Shown piece by piece: positions 7,287 through 13,637 of a stretch of DNA of 15,512 nt. Within the stretch, counting starts at the first letter, position 1; each line of letters starts with the position of its first letter. Under the pieces are notes generated by a model. The model was not told the origin of the DNA, searched no databases, and worked only from the letters and a program-made list of their open reading frames with translations. Origin of the DNA: Dehalococcoidia bacterium (lineage in GTDB: Bacteria; Chloroflexota; Dehalococcoidia; GIF9; AB-539-J10); assembly GCA_023229725.1 (NCBI GenBank), contig JALNYR010000054.1, forward strand, positions 1-15,512, written 5' to 3'. The translations under genes were made by a program, and so were the position numbers.

Positions 7287-7967
7287 TCAGCAGTCCTGCC
7301 GACGACTCTGCGCCAGGGCGAAGATCCTGTCGACGACAGCTCCCAGACTGAGTCCATCGGTGTCGATAACAATGGCATCGGCGGCAGCCTTGAGAGGGGA
7401 TACCGCGCGCGTGATGTCATTGTGGTCCCTCTGCTCAAGCTCCGCAAGCACGGTCTCGAATGGGATGCCTGCGCCGCGCTGCACGAGTTCGGCATGTCTC
7501 CGCCGTGCGCGTTCCTGCACCGTTGCCGTGAGGAATACCTTGAGGTCCGCCCACGGCAGGACCACGGTGCCGATGTCTCGTCCCGCCATGACGAGGCGGT
7601 GATCCATCGCCATACGGCGCTGCTCGGCCACCATGCATTCCCGTACTTCCGGAATCTTGGCGATGAGGGCGACGCTTCGTTCAACCTGCTGGGCGGACAG
7701 TTGCCGTGACACGTCCTCTCCGTCTATGAGCACAGTGAGGCGCGATCCGGAGCCCGGGACAAACCGGAACTCGGTGCGGCGTGCGAGTTGGATGAGTGCA
7801 GCGGAGTCGGAGGTCGAGAGGCCGGCATCGAGCGCCTTCCAGGTGAACGTCCGGTAGATGACGCCGGTGTCGAAGAACTGGAAGCTCAGTCTCTCCGCCA
7901 GCAACAGGCCGACACTGCTCTTTCCTACCGCCACCGGCCCATCAATGGTGATAAGTCGTAGATTCAA
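7287..7967 (-). CDS. cmk: cytidylate kinase
   Basis: This cytoplasmic kinase, 226 residues from the chosen start, phosphorylates CMP and dCMP. The P-loop is at about residues 10-18 (GPVAVGKSS, a variant of the usual GPxxSGKST), the AGRDIGTVVLP motif is characteristic of Cmk, and the PLKAAADAIVIDTDGLS end motif is also present. The frame is open to an ATG at 8042, but that would add 25 non-homologous residues. An extended -10 (7987 to 7979) lies inside that extension, so the mRNA should begin after it. I therefore favour the TTG at 7967, giving MNLRLITIDG, which aligns with typical Cmk starts. It is the first gene of the cmk-plsC-ispH operon. Confidence 0.92.
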   Translation of the reverse strand: MNLRLITIDGPVAVGKSSVGLLLAERLSFQFFDTGVIYRTFTWKALDAGLSTSDSAALIQLARRTEFRFVPGSGSRLTVLIDGEDVSRQLSAQQVERSVALIAKIPEVRECMVAEQRRMAMDHRLVMAGRDIGTVVLPWADLKVFLTATVQERARRRHAELVQRGAGIPFETVLAELEQRDHNDITRAVSPLKAAADAIVIDTDGLSLGAVVDRIFALAQSRRQDC

Positions 7968-7978
7968 GCTGAGAGCAG

Positions 7979-7987
7979 AGTATACCA
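7979..7987 (-). promoter_or_regulatory. extended -10 promoter of the cmk-plsC-ispH operon
   Basis: On the minus strand TGG is followed by TATACT (7984 to 7979), an extended -10 of the same form as elsewhere in the window. The cmk TTG start is 11 bases further on, so the leader is at most a few bases long. No clear -35 was found. Confidence 0.55.
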
Positions 7988-8027
7988 GAGTCGTGACTCG
8001 CCGCGTGCCGGCAGCCGCACGGACGTG

Positions 8028-8036
8028 TAGTATAGT
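8028..8036 (+). promoter_or_regulatory. likely -10 element of the fumarase operon
   Basis: TAGTATAGT contains TATAGT at 8031-8036, a good -10 hexamer in a GC-rich background, about 82 bases before the fumarase alpha ATG. No -35 is evident. This unit would have a leader of about 75 bases that can form hairpins at 8044-8071. Confidence 0.4.
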
Positions 8037-8118
8037 GCTCAAGGCTGAGAGCTGTCAGCAGACGGCTGCTGCACCTCACGCAATTCGTGGCCGGGACGCG
8101 AAAGGTGGTGAACAAGCG

Positions 8119-8967
8119 ATGGTGCGGGAACTCGATGTGTCTGAAGTGAGAGAAGCAGTGTCACGCCTCTTTCAGACGGCCTGCTACCGTCTGCCGGACG
8201 ATGTCGTCCGCGCGTTGACGGAGGCGCGCGACCGGGAGGTTTCTCCGGTGGCGCGCGACGTGCTCGAGAGGCTGCTTGAGAATGCGGCGGTGGCGCCGCG
8301 TGAGATGATTCCCGTCTGCCAGGATACCGGACTCGCCGTCGTCTTCATCGAGGTCGGGCAGGATGTGCACCTTGTGGGTGGCGACCTTCGCAAGGCGGTC
8401 GACGAGGGCGTGCGGAAAGCCTACGGGGAAGGCTACCTCCGCAAGTCCGTCGTGCGCTGTCCGTACACCTCTCGGGTCAACACCGGTGACAATACGCCGG
8501 CCGACCTCTGGGTAGACATTGTTCCGGGCGACAGGGTGAGGATCAGCGTCTTGCCCAAGGGCGGGGGCTCGGAGAACCTCGCCCGGCTCACCGTGCTCAC
8601 GCCTGCGATGGGCCGGCAGGGAGTCATCGATTACGTTGCCGGCGTGGTCGATGCAGGGGGAGGGAACCCGTGTCCGCCTCTCGTCGTCGGCGTCGGTATC
8701 GGCGGCACGTCCGAGAAGGCCATGATGCTGGCGAAGAAGTCGCTGCTGCGACCGGTCGGTCAACCTGCCTCAAACGAGGAGGATGCCGCACTTGAACGCG
8801 ACCTGCTCGAGCGAATCAATGACCTCGGAGTCGGCGCACTGGGCTACGGGGGCATTGTCACGGCGCTGGCTGTTCACGTCGAGTCCTTCCCGTGCCACAT
8901 CGCCAGCCTTCCGGTCGCCGTGAACCTCCAGTGCCACAGCGCCAGGCGCGGCCATATTGAGCTCTGA
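8119..8967 (+). CDS. fumarate hydratase class I, alpha subunit (TtdA/FumA N-terminal type)
   Basis: This 282-residue subunit belongs to the oxygen-sensitive 4Fe-4S hydro-lyases that interconvert fumarate and malate. Three cysteines suited to be cluster ligands are conserved: C67 (PVCQDTG), C185 (NPCPP) and C272 (QCHSARR). The GYLRKSVVRCPYTSR and GIGGTSEKAM segments are also typical. In this two-gene form the alpha subunit carries the cluster and the beta subunit completes the active site; the closely related L-tartrate dehydratase cannot be fully excluded. AAAGGTGGTG just upstream supports the ATG at 8119, although the frame is open further 5'. The beta gene follows 19 bases after the stop. 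Confidence 0.92.
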   Translation: MVRELDVSEVREAVSRLFQTACYRLPDDVVRALTEARDREVSPVARDVLERLLENAAVAPREMIPVCQDTGLAVVFIEVGQDVHLVGGDLRKAVDEGVRKAYGEGYLRKSVVRCPYTSRVNTGDNTPADLWVDIVPGDRVRISVLPKGGGSENLARLTVLTPAMGRQGVIDYVAGVVDAGGGNPCPPLVVGVGIGGTSEKAMMLAKKSLLRPVGQPASNEEDAALERDLLERINDLGVGALGYGGIVTALAVHVESFPCHIASLPVAVNLQCHSARRGHIEL

Positions 8968-8986
8968 TGTGAAAGGATGTGACGGA

Positions 8987-9556
8987 ATGGACGAACCGCG
9001 ACGTGTCACTCTCCCGTTCACCGATGAAGTTGTTCGCAGCCTGCGTGCGGGAGACCGCCTCTTGCTGACCGGCACGGTGTTTGTGGCCCGCGATGCGGCC
9101 CACAAACGCATGGTGGAGGCTCTCGATCGAGGTGAGCGCCTTCCGTTCGATGTCAGAGGAGCCACCATCTACTTCATGGGGCCGACGCCGCCCCGCCCGG
9201 GACGCCCAATCGGCGCCGCCGGACCGACGACTTCGGGCAGGATGGACTCCTATTCTCCCCGGCTCATCCAGCTCGGCCTGAAGGCGATGATCGGCAAAGG
9301 CATGCGCTCTCGGGCTGTCCGCGATGCCATGTGCGAGCACGGCGCCGTGTACCTGGGCGGCATTGGAGGCGCGGGCGCGTTGCTCGCCAGGAGTATCAAG
9401 AGCGCCGTAGTCGTTGCCTACGATGACCTCGGACCCGAAGCTCTGCGCCGGCTTGAGGTTGACGGCATGCCGGTGACCGTTGTGAACGACACGACGGGGA
9501 GAGACCTCTATGAGGAAGGCAAGGCGCGCTACCTCCGGAGCCGCACGCCGGCTTGA
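8987..9556 (+). CDS. fumarate hydratase class I, beta subunit (TtdB/FumA C-terminal type)
   Basis: This 189-residue subunit pairs with the upstream alpha subunit. Typical class I beta features are visible: TGTVFVARDAAHKRM near the N-terminus, the proline-rich GPTPPRPGRPIGAAGPTTSGRMD stretch that contributes to substrate binding, the GLKAMIGKG helix, and HGAVYLGGIGGAGAL in the C-terminal half. I chose the ATG at 8987 because GAAAGGA lies about ten bases upstream. An in-frame TTG at 8957, overlapping the alpha stop, would add ten residues without support. A tRNA gene on the opposite strand follows about 30 bases after the stop. Confidence 0.92.
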   Translation: MDEPRRVTLPFTDEVVRSLRAGDRLLLTGTVFVARDAAHKRMVEALDRGERLPFDVRGATIYFMGPTPPRPGRPIGAAGPTTSGRMDSYSPRLIQLGLKAMIGKGMRSRAVRDAMCEHGAVYLGGIGGAGALLARSIKSAVVVAYDDLGPEALRRLEVDGMPVTVVNDTTGRDLYEEGKARYLRSRTPA

Positions 9557-9587
9557 CGGCACGGGAGCCGGCCCTCGGTCGTCCAGG

Positions 9588-9675
9588 TGGCGGAGGGGGT
9601 GGGATTCGAACCCACGTTCGCTTGCGCGAAAACGGTTTTCAAGACCGTCACCATAGGCCGCTCGGTCACCCCTCC
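9588..9675 (-). tRNA. tRNA-Ser (anticodon UGA)
   Basis: Read on the minus strand, the acceptor strands GGAGGGG and CCCCTCC pair perfectly, followed by discriminator G and an encoded CCA (plus-strand TGG at 9588-9590). The anticodon arm is ACGGT-CTTGAAA-ACCGT with anticodon TGA, which reads UCA-type serine codons. A long variable arm (TTTCGCGCAAGCGAAC) marks it as a class II tRNA, and the T arm GTGGG-TTCGAAT-CCCAC is canonical. The length is 88 bases including CCA. Confidence 0.97.
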
Positions 9676-9691
9676 TCACGTGCGCCGCGAC

Positions 9692-9700
9692 AGTATACCA
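9692..9700 (-). promoter_or_regulatory. extended -10 promoter of tRNA-Ser
   Basis: On the minus strand TGG is followed by TATACT (9697 to 9692), 16 bases before the mature tRNA 5' end. This gives a short 5' trailer of the kind removed by RNase P. The element matches the cmk one exactly (TGGTATACT). Confidence 0.6.
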
Positions 9701-9765
9701 CTCACACGGTGGCGGCAACGGAGCGCTCCTGTGTCACGAGCGGGGCGTTTCTGAAGCTGCAGGTA

Positions 9766-9795
9766 TTGACAATACGAGCCGCTCAGTCGAATAAT
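9766..9795 (+). promoter_or_regulatory. sigma70-type promoter of the NSS transporter operon
   Basis: A consensus -35 TTGACA (9766-9771) is followed after 18 bases by AATAAT (9790-9795). The -35 lies inside the near-palindrome TATTG-A-CAATA (9764-9774), which could be an operator half or a chance symmetry. The predicted start is about 9802, leaving a leader of some 260 bases before the coding region. Confidence 0.6.
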
Positions 9796-10065
9796 ACTCG
9801 TAGTGTGAGTGCGTTGCGTAGCTGTCCTTCGGTTTGCGGTCAGGGACGTGCGTTGTGCAGGGGGGATGTGGCCGGCAACAGGTTCGTGGCCCCGCGGTCT
9901 GCGGGCGCCTTTCGTGCGGTGATCGTTCTGCTTCTGGTCGCCGCGTAGGTCTTCTTTCTTCAGTACCGGTAGCGACGTGTGCGAGAGCTGTCCCCTACAA
10001 CAGGACAAAAGGTCGAGCTGTCGAACAGGTGTGTGCATCAACTGCGAGAATAAGGAGGTGAGCAA
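9796..10065 (+). promoter_or_regulatory. long 5' leader of the NSS transporter operon, with hairpins and a possible leader ORF
   Basis: This gene-poor stretch lies between the promoter and the transporter. It contains a GTG-started frame of 47 codons (9805-9948) beginning within three bases of the predicted transcript start and ending in AVIVLLLVAA; a GC hairpin CCCGC-ggtct-GCGGG (9891-9905); and a second hairpin (GCGGTGA 9916-9922 with TCGCCGC 9938-9944, one G-U pair) followed by a pyrimidine-rich TCTTCTTTCTT, which resembles an attenuator. Further down, GAGCTGTC occurs twice (9985-9992 and 10015-10022). I could not match it to any riboswitch class that I know. It ends in a strong Shine-Dalgarno sequence, AAGGAGGTG (10052-10060). 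Confidence 0.4.
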
Positions 10066-11571
10066 TTGGCTGAGGTGACGAGAGAAAGCTGGGGCAAGCG
10101 CAGCTACTTCATCTTTGCTGCGCTGGGCTCGGCCGTAGGTCTTGGCAATCTGTGGCGATTCCCCTACCTCTGCTACGCCAATGGTGGCGGAGCATTCATC
10201 GTTGCGTATGTCATAGGGTTGTTCGTAATCGGCATCCCGTGGCTTGTCGTCGAATTCGGCATGGGCAAGTACTTCGCGTCGAGCGCACCCGGCGTGTTCG
10301 GCGGCATCGGCAAGAAGTGGGAGTGGCTCGGCTGGTGGCCGGTCTGGGTGGCGTTCCTCATCAACACCTACTACACGGTGGTCATGGCCTGGACGCTCCG
10401 CTACGCGGTGTCGTCTGCCACCGTCGCGTGGGGTATGGGGGAGGCCGGCGCCGAAGGGGCGGCCGACTACTTCTTCGGGACGGTACTCAAGCTGTCCGGC
10501 GGACCTGCCGAGATAGGCAGCCCCGTTCTTGAGCTGCTCATCGGGCTCGCAATCATCTGGGTGGTCATCTTCCTCGTCGTCTTCAAGGGCGCGAAGGTCA
10601 TCGGACCGGTATCTCAGGTGGTGATGATTGTGGCGTGGACATTCCTTGCCATTCTGGTAGTGAGGGGAGTCACGCTTCCCGGTGCAGCGCAAGGTCTCAA
10701 TAGCTACCTCGAGACTGACTGGAGCAGCCTGGCGAGCCCTGACCTCTGGTTCGGAGCGTTCAGCCAGATAGCGTTCTCCCTCTCGGTGGGCATGGCCGGC
10801 ATGTACGCGTACGGCAGCTTCATCAAGCGCAAGGGTGACGTGAACAACAGCGCCTTCATCACGGTGTTCGGCGATTCGGCCACGAGCTTCTTCGCCGGAT
10901 TCGCGGTGTTCAGCACTGTCGGGTTCATCATGCAGGCTCTCAATGTCCCTCTGGACGAGGTGGCGACCAAGAGCGTGGGGCTGGCGTTCATCACGTGGCC
11001 GGTGGCGGTGTCGATGTTGCCTGGAGCGAATGCGCTCTTCGGCGTCATCTTCTTCTCCTGCCTCTTCCTCGTCGGCCTGTCGTCGGCGTACTTCCTCGCT
11101 TATGGAGGAACCATCGCTCCGCTGATGGACAAGTTCGGCTGGAGCCGGACCAGGACGACGGCGGGTGTGTGCATCGTCGGATTCGCCATCGGAATCCTCT
11201 TCACCACCAATGGTGGTCTCTACTGGGGGCCGGATATCCTCGACAGGGCGGTGTCCTTCTACGGTCTGCTCATTACCGGTGCCCTGTCCTGTCTCGTTGT
11301 CGGCTGGGTCTTCCCCGCCAGCAGACTGCGTGAGTACGTGAACAGCACATCGGATTTCCACATCGGCGCGTGGTTCGACGTGATGGTGAAGGTGGTGGTT
11401 CCGCTGGGGCTGCTGTTCGTCGCAATCTACGGTGGGTTCATTCAGGACATCCCGAACTCGTACGGCGGCTACCCGCGCTGGGCAAGCAACGCAATCTGGG
11501 CGACGCTCGTGATTACGCTCATTCTCAGCTTCGTCCTGGGCGGCATGAAGACGCGCGGCCGCAAGGACTAG
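10066..11571 (+). CDS. neurotransmitter:sodium symporter (NSS/SLC6) family amino-acid transporter
   Basis: This 501-residue polytopic membrane protein has about 12 hydrophobic segments. The N-terminal signature of the NSS family is clear: GSAVGLGNLWRFPY (residues 21-34), then NGGGAF, which forms the sodium and substrate sites of the first helix. Bacterial NSS proteins import amino acids such as tryptophan, leucine, alanine or methionine with Na+. Because a MetS-like micropeptide follows, a MetP-type methionine/alanine importer is the best guess, but the substrate cannot be read directly. The start is TTG at 10066, fixed by AAGGAGGTG five bases upstream and by homologous N-termini (WGKRSYFIFAALGSAVGLGN). 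It is expressed from a promoter about 270 bases upstream. Confidence 0.93.
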   Translation: MAEVTRESWGKRSYFIFAALGSAVGLGNLWRFPYLCYANGGGAFIVAYVIGLFVIGIPWLVVEFGMGKYFASSAPGVFGGIGKKWEWLGWWPVWVAFLINTYYTVVMAWTLRYAVSSATVAWGMGEAGAEGAADYFFGTVLKLSGGPAEIGSPVLELLIGLAIIWVVIFLVVFKGAKVIGPVSQVVMIVAWTFLAILVVRGVTLPGAAQGLNSYLETDWSSLASPDLWFGAFSQIAFSLSVGMAGMYAYGSFIKRKGDVNNSAFITVFGDSATSFFAGFAVFSTVGFIMQALNVPLDEVATKSVGLAFITWPVAVSMLPGANALFGVIFFSCLFLVGLSSAYFLAYGGTIAPLMDKFGWSRTRTTAGVCIVGFAIGILFTTNGGLYWGPDILDRAVSFYGLLITGALSCLVVGWVFPASRLREYVNSTSDFHIGAWFDVMVKVVVPLGLLFVAIYGGFIQDIPNSYGGYPRWASNAIWATLVITLILSFVLGGMKTRGRKD

Positions 11572-11587
11572 CAGGAGGTGAAATGCC

Positions 11588-11698
11588 ATGACGACTGAAG
11601 CGATTATCACGGCGATTGTGGTCTGGGTCATCTACCTCGGCATGCTGGGGTGGTGCTTCGGCAAGCTCCGCAGTCGTGGCGGAGGCTGGGAGGACTAG
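11588..11698 (+). CDS. 36-aa single-helix membrane subunit of the NSS transporter (MetS-like)
   Basis: This very short gene encodes 36 residues: a polar N-terminus (MTTEA), one hydrophobic helix of about 20 residues (IITAIVVWVIYLGMLGWCFG), and a basic then acidic tail (KLRSRGGGWED). It lies 16 bases after the NSS transporter stop with a near-perfect AGGAGGTG seven bases before its ATG. This matches the arrangement and size of MetS-family small subunits, which in the characterised Corynebacterium MetPS system are needed for methionine and alanine uptake by the NSS partner. The family call rests on position, size and topology. The gene is easily missed by automatic annotation. Confidence 0.82.
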   Translation: MTTEAIITAIVVWVIYLGMLGWCFGKLRSRGGGWED

Positions 11699-11738
11699 GG
11701 CGGGGTGAGACTCCGGTTTCACTGCGTCTGATGCGGAG

Positions 11739-11766
11739 GGGGCGGCTCCAGGGCCGCCCCTTTCGT
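11739..11766 (+). terminator. Rho-independent terminator of the NSS-MetS operon
   Basis: A perfect 8-bp GC stem, GGGGCGGC (11739-11746) with GCCGCCCC (11753-11760), encloses a six-base loop and is followed by TTTCGTT. It lies 40 bases after the small-subunit stop. Confidence 0.75.
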
Positions 11767-11862
11767 TCCGGGCTTCGAGCGCCCTGTGGGTACGGGCACA
11801 TCCTTACTGGAGCGGTGGGCAGACTGCGTCGCGCTGCAGCGACCTCGCGCACAAGACGCGTG

Positions 11863-11871
11863 TGGTAGAAT
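11863..11871 (+). promoter_or_regulatory. extended -10 promoter of the thiamine-phosphate synthase operon
   Basis: TGG plus TAGAAT (hexamer at 11866-11871) is an extended -10 whose predicted start falls on or just before the ATG at 11881, nine bases downstream. The mRNA should be leaderless, which leaves no room for a TPP riboswitch. Confidence 0.55.
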
Positions 11872-11880
11872 GGCTCGCCC

Positions 11881-12966
11881 ATGTCTGCGCGTACGATGCG
11901 TCTGCTGGACGCCAATCTGAATCGCGCGTCCGAAGGTCTCCGTGTGCTGGAGGACGTGGCGCGATTCATTCTCGATGATCAACTCCTCAGCCGGGAACTG
12001 AAGGCTGTTCGTCACGAGGTTTCGACGCTGGCGGAGCCACTCGCTGCGCAGTTTCTTTCGTTGCGCGATTCGCCGGGCGACGTCGGCAGGGAATCCGGCA
12101 TTCCGTCTGAGGCGGACAATGTCCATGTCGCTCTTGTCCGGGCGAATGCAAAGCGGACCGAGGAGTCTCTCCGCGTTATCGAGGAGTGCGCGCGCCTCAC
12201 GGAGACCGCCGGCTGCATCGACGCCGTGCGCGTCGAGCGACTGCGGTATGCCACGTATGACTTTGAGAAGCGTCTTGTCAGTCGACTGCTGCGCCTTGAA
12301 CGCCGTCGCGGCGTCCGGGGCCTGTACGTGGTCGTTGACCGTCGAACGATAGGAGAAGGTGACCTCTGCCGGATCGCTGCGGAAGCTATTGACGGCGGGG
12401 CGACCGTGATTCAGCTTCGAGACAAGGAAGGCGAGCGGGCCGACGTGCTCAAGGAGGCAGAAGCGCTCTGCGCCCTCTGCAGGCAACGGAGTGCGCTGTT
12501 CGTGATGAATGACCACGCCGACATCGCAGCGGCCGTCGGCGCGCCGGGGCTGCACATAGGCCAGGCGGACCTGCCGCTGCCCGTGGTGCGAAGGCTGCTG
12601 CCGATCGACACGATTGTCGGAGTCTCCTGCAGCGACCACGAGAGCGTCCTTCGCGCGCTCGAGGAAGGCGCGGACTACATCGCTGTCGGTGCGGTCTTTC
12701 CCACAGCGCAGAAGGAGGACGCGGTCGTCACGGGCCTGGACCTGGTGCGCTGGACTCGGGCGCGGGCCGGCGACACGCCACTCGTTGCCATAGGCGGAAT
12801 CGGCGCGCACAACGTCGGTGACGTGGTTCGCGCCGGTGCGGATTGTGTGGCCGTAATCAGCGCCGTCGTGTCGCAACCGGATGTGCGACAGGCGGCGAGC
12901 GAACTGGCGCGGGCGATAGCTTGCGTCTCTGCACAGGGAGGACAGAGTGGAGACAAGCCAGCTTGA
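11881..12966 (+). CDS. thiE: ThiD2-ThiE fusion: HMP-phosphate kinase domain plus thiamine-phosphate synthase
   Basis: This 361-residue two-domain protein acts in thiamine synthesis. Residues 1 to about 135 match the ThiD2 domain (MRLLDANLNRASEGLRVLED, then a second repeat-like NAKRTEESLRVIEE at 89-102), proposed as an alternative HMP-phosphate kinase. Residues from about 146 on are a ThiE TIM barrel joining HMP-PP and thiazole phosphate: QLRDKEGE at 178-185, VMNDHADIAAAVGAPGLHIG at 208-227, GVSCSDHE, AVGAVFPTAQKEDA and AIGGIGAHNV are all recognisable. One protein could thus make HMP-PP and use it. There is no Shine-Dalgarno sequence before the ATG at 11881, in keeping with a leaderless transcript; an ATG five codons later is an alternative. 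It overlaps the translin gene by 20 bases. Confidence 0.93.
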   Translation: MSARTMRLLDANLNRASEGLRVLEDVARFILDDQLLSRELKAVRHEVSTLAEPLAAQFLSLRDSPGDVGRESGIPSEADNVHVALVRANAKRTEESLRVIEECARLTETAGCIDAVRVERLRYATYDFEKRLVSRLLRLERRRGVRGLYVVVDRRTIGEGDLCRIAAEAIDGGATVIQLRDKEGERADVLKEAEALCALCRQRSALFVMNDHADIAAAVGAPGLHIGQADLPLPVVRRLLPIDTIVGVSCSDHESVLRALEEGADYIAVGAVFPTAQKEDAVVTGLDLVRWTRARAGDTPLVAIGGIGAHNVGDVVRAGADCVAVISAVVSQPDVRQAASELARAIACVSAQGGQSGDKPA

Positions 12967-13582
12967 TGTGATTGCGTCGACGGCGCACGAGTACTTCTCG
13001 GTCCAGAATCGCGCCCGGGAGCGCGCGCTGCCGCTCTGCAGGCAGATGATTCAGAACAGCGGGAATGCGATTCGGGCGGCGCACCGACTTGATCCCGAGG
13101 CCGCGCGGGCCTTGCTTGAAGCCAATCGCCTCGTGAATGAACAGCTTCTGGCGGCGGTTGCCGATAGCGAGGAGATACGTCAGGCAGGCTTCATGCACGA
13201 TGCTCAGAAAGAGTACGCGGAGGCGTGCATCACGTTCGCACTCATCCGCCAGGTTGCCCTGCCCGAGGCCGATGACATCGGTGTCCCCATGCCCGCCTAC
13301 CTGAACGGGCTGGGCGAGGCCGTCGGAGAGATGCGACGGTACATCCTGGACAGCCTTCGGCGGGGAGACACGTCGCGATGCGAGTCGCTTCTCGCCATTA
13401 TGGACGACATCTACAGCCTGCTGATGGGGATGGACTACCCGGACACGGTGACGCACGGACTTCGCAGGAACTCCGATGCCGCCCGAGGTCTCATCGAACG
13501 CACACGCGGCGACCTGACGAATGCGTTGCGGCAGGATGCGCTCGAGGCCAGGCTGGCGGATTTTCAGAAGAGAATCTGTTGA
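12947..13582 (+). CDS. translin family protein
   Basis: This 211-residue, almost wholly helical protein resembles the translin/TRAX family: the N-terminal HEYFSVQNRARERALPLCRQ, the following NSGNAIRAAHRLDPEAA, and the central QKEYAEACITFALI segment, which carries the acidic residues typical of the family, are all recognisable. Eukaryotic translin and TRAX bind single-stranded nucleic acid and form the C3PO RNase; the role of prokaryotic homologues is poorly defined. Whether TRAX-type catalytic acidic residues are complete here cannot be judged without an alignment. The start is GTG at 12947, with GGGAGG six bases ahead. It begins inside the end of thiE, so the two are translationally coupled. 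Its TGA stop overlaps the -35 box of the hppA promoter. Confidence 0.85.
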   Translation: METSQLDVIASTAHEYFSVQNRARERALPLCRQMIQNSGNAIRAAHRLDPEAARALLEANRLVNEQLLAAVADSEEIRQAGFMHDAQKEYAEACITFALIRQVALPEADDIGVPMPAYLNGLGEAVGEMRRYILDSLRRGDTSRCESLLAIMDDIYSLLMGMDYPDTVTHGLRRNSDAARGLIERTRGDLTNALRQDALEARLADFQKRIC

Positions 13583-13607
13583 CAAACCGAAGTGCCCTGC
13601 CTAAAGT
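13579..13607 (+). promoter_or_regulatory. sigma70-type promoter of hppA
   Basis: A consensus TTGACA (13579-13584) is followed after exactly 17 bases by TAAAGT (13602-13607). The -35 overlaps the stop codon of the translin gene. The predicted start near 13614 gives a leader of about 85 bases that includes the hairpin at 13638-13676. Confidence 0.65.
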
Positions 13608-13637
13608 GTGCGAGCGACATGACTCGACTGTGATAGC

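Noticed and set aside
9547..9572. GCCGGC inverted repeat between fumarase beta and tRNA-Ser as a terminator
   Set aside because: The six-base arms are themselves palindromic, the loop is 14 bases, and no T-run follows on either strand.
9961..10030. Resemblance of CAGGACAAAAGG in the NSS leader to the 3' part of a glycine riboswitch
   Set aside because: The other conserved blocks of the glycine aptamer (the GGAGAG and CCGAAGGGGCAA-like elements in order) are not present upstream, so a short match alone is not enough. T-box hallmarks are missing as well.
9834..10061. A 75-codon plus-strand frame in the NSS leader
   Set aside because: It has no ribosome site, an Arg/Cys/Gly-rich composition, and would run into the transporter's Shine-Dalgarno sequence. 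The GTG frame at 9805 is a better candidate, though also weak.
9676..11631. A 651-codon open frame on the minus strand across the NSS transporter and its leader
   Set aside because: It is antisense to a clear NSS gene, is highly charged and low in complexity (repeated Glu, Arg, His, Asp), and has no family resemblance. This is what third-position GC bias on the opposite strand produces.
11767..11880. A possible TPP riboswitch before thiE
   Set aside because: None of the conserved THI-box segments (such as CTGAGA) is present, and the likely promoter lies only about ten bases before the ATG.
11719..12876. A 385-codon minus-strand frame opposite thiE
   Set aside because: It is antisense to a well-conserved ThiD2-ThiE gene and runs through the terminator of the NSS operon. 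It shows no domain and no ribosome site that I could support.
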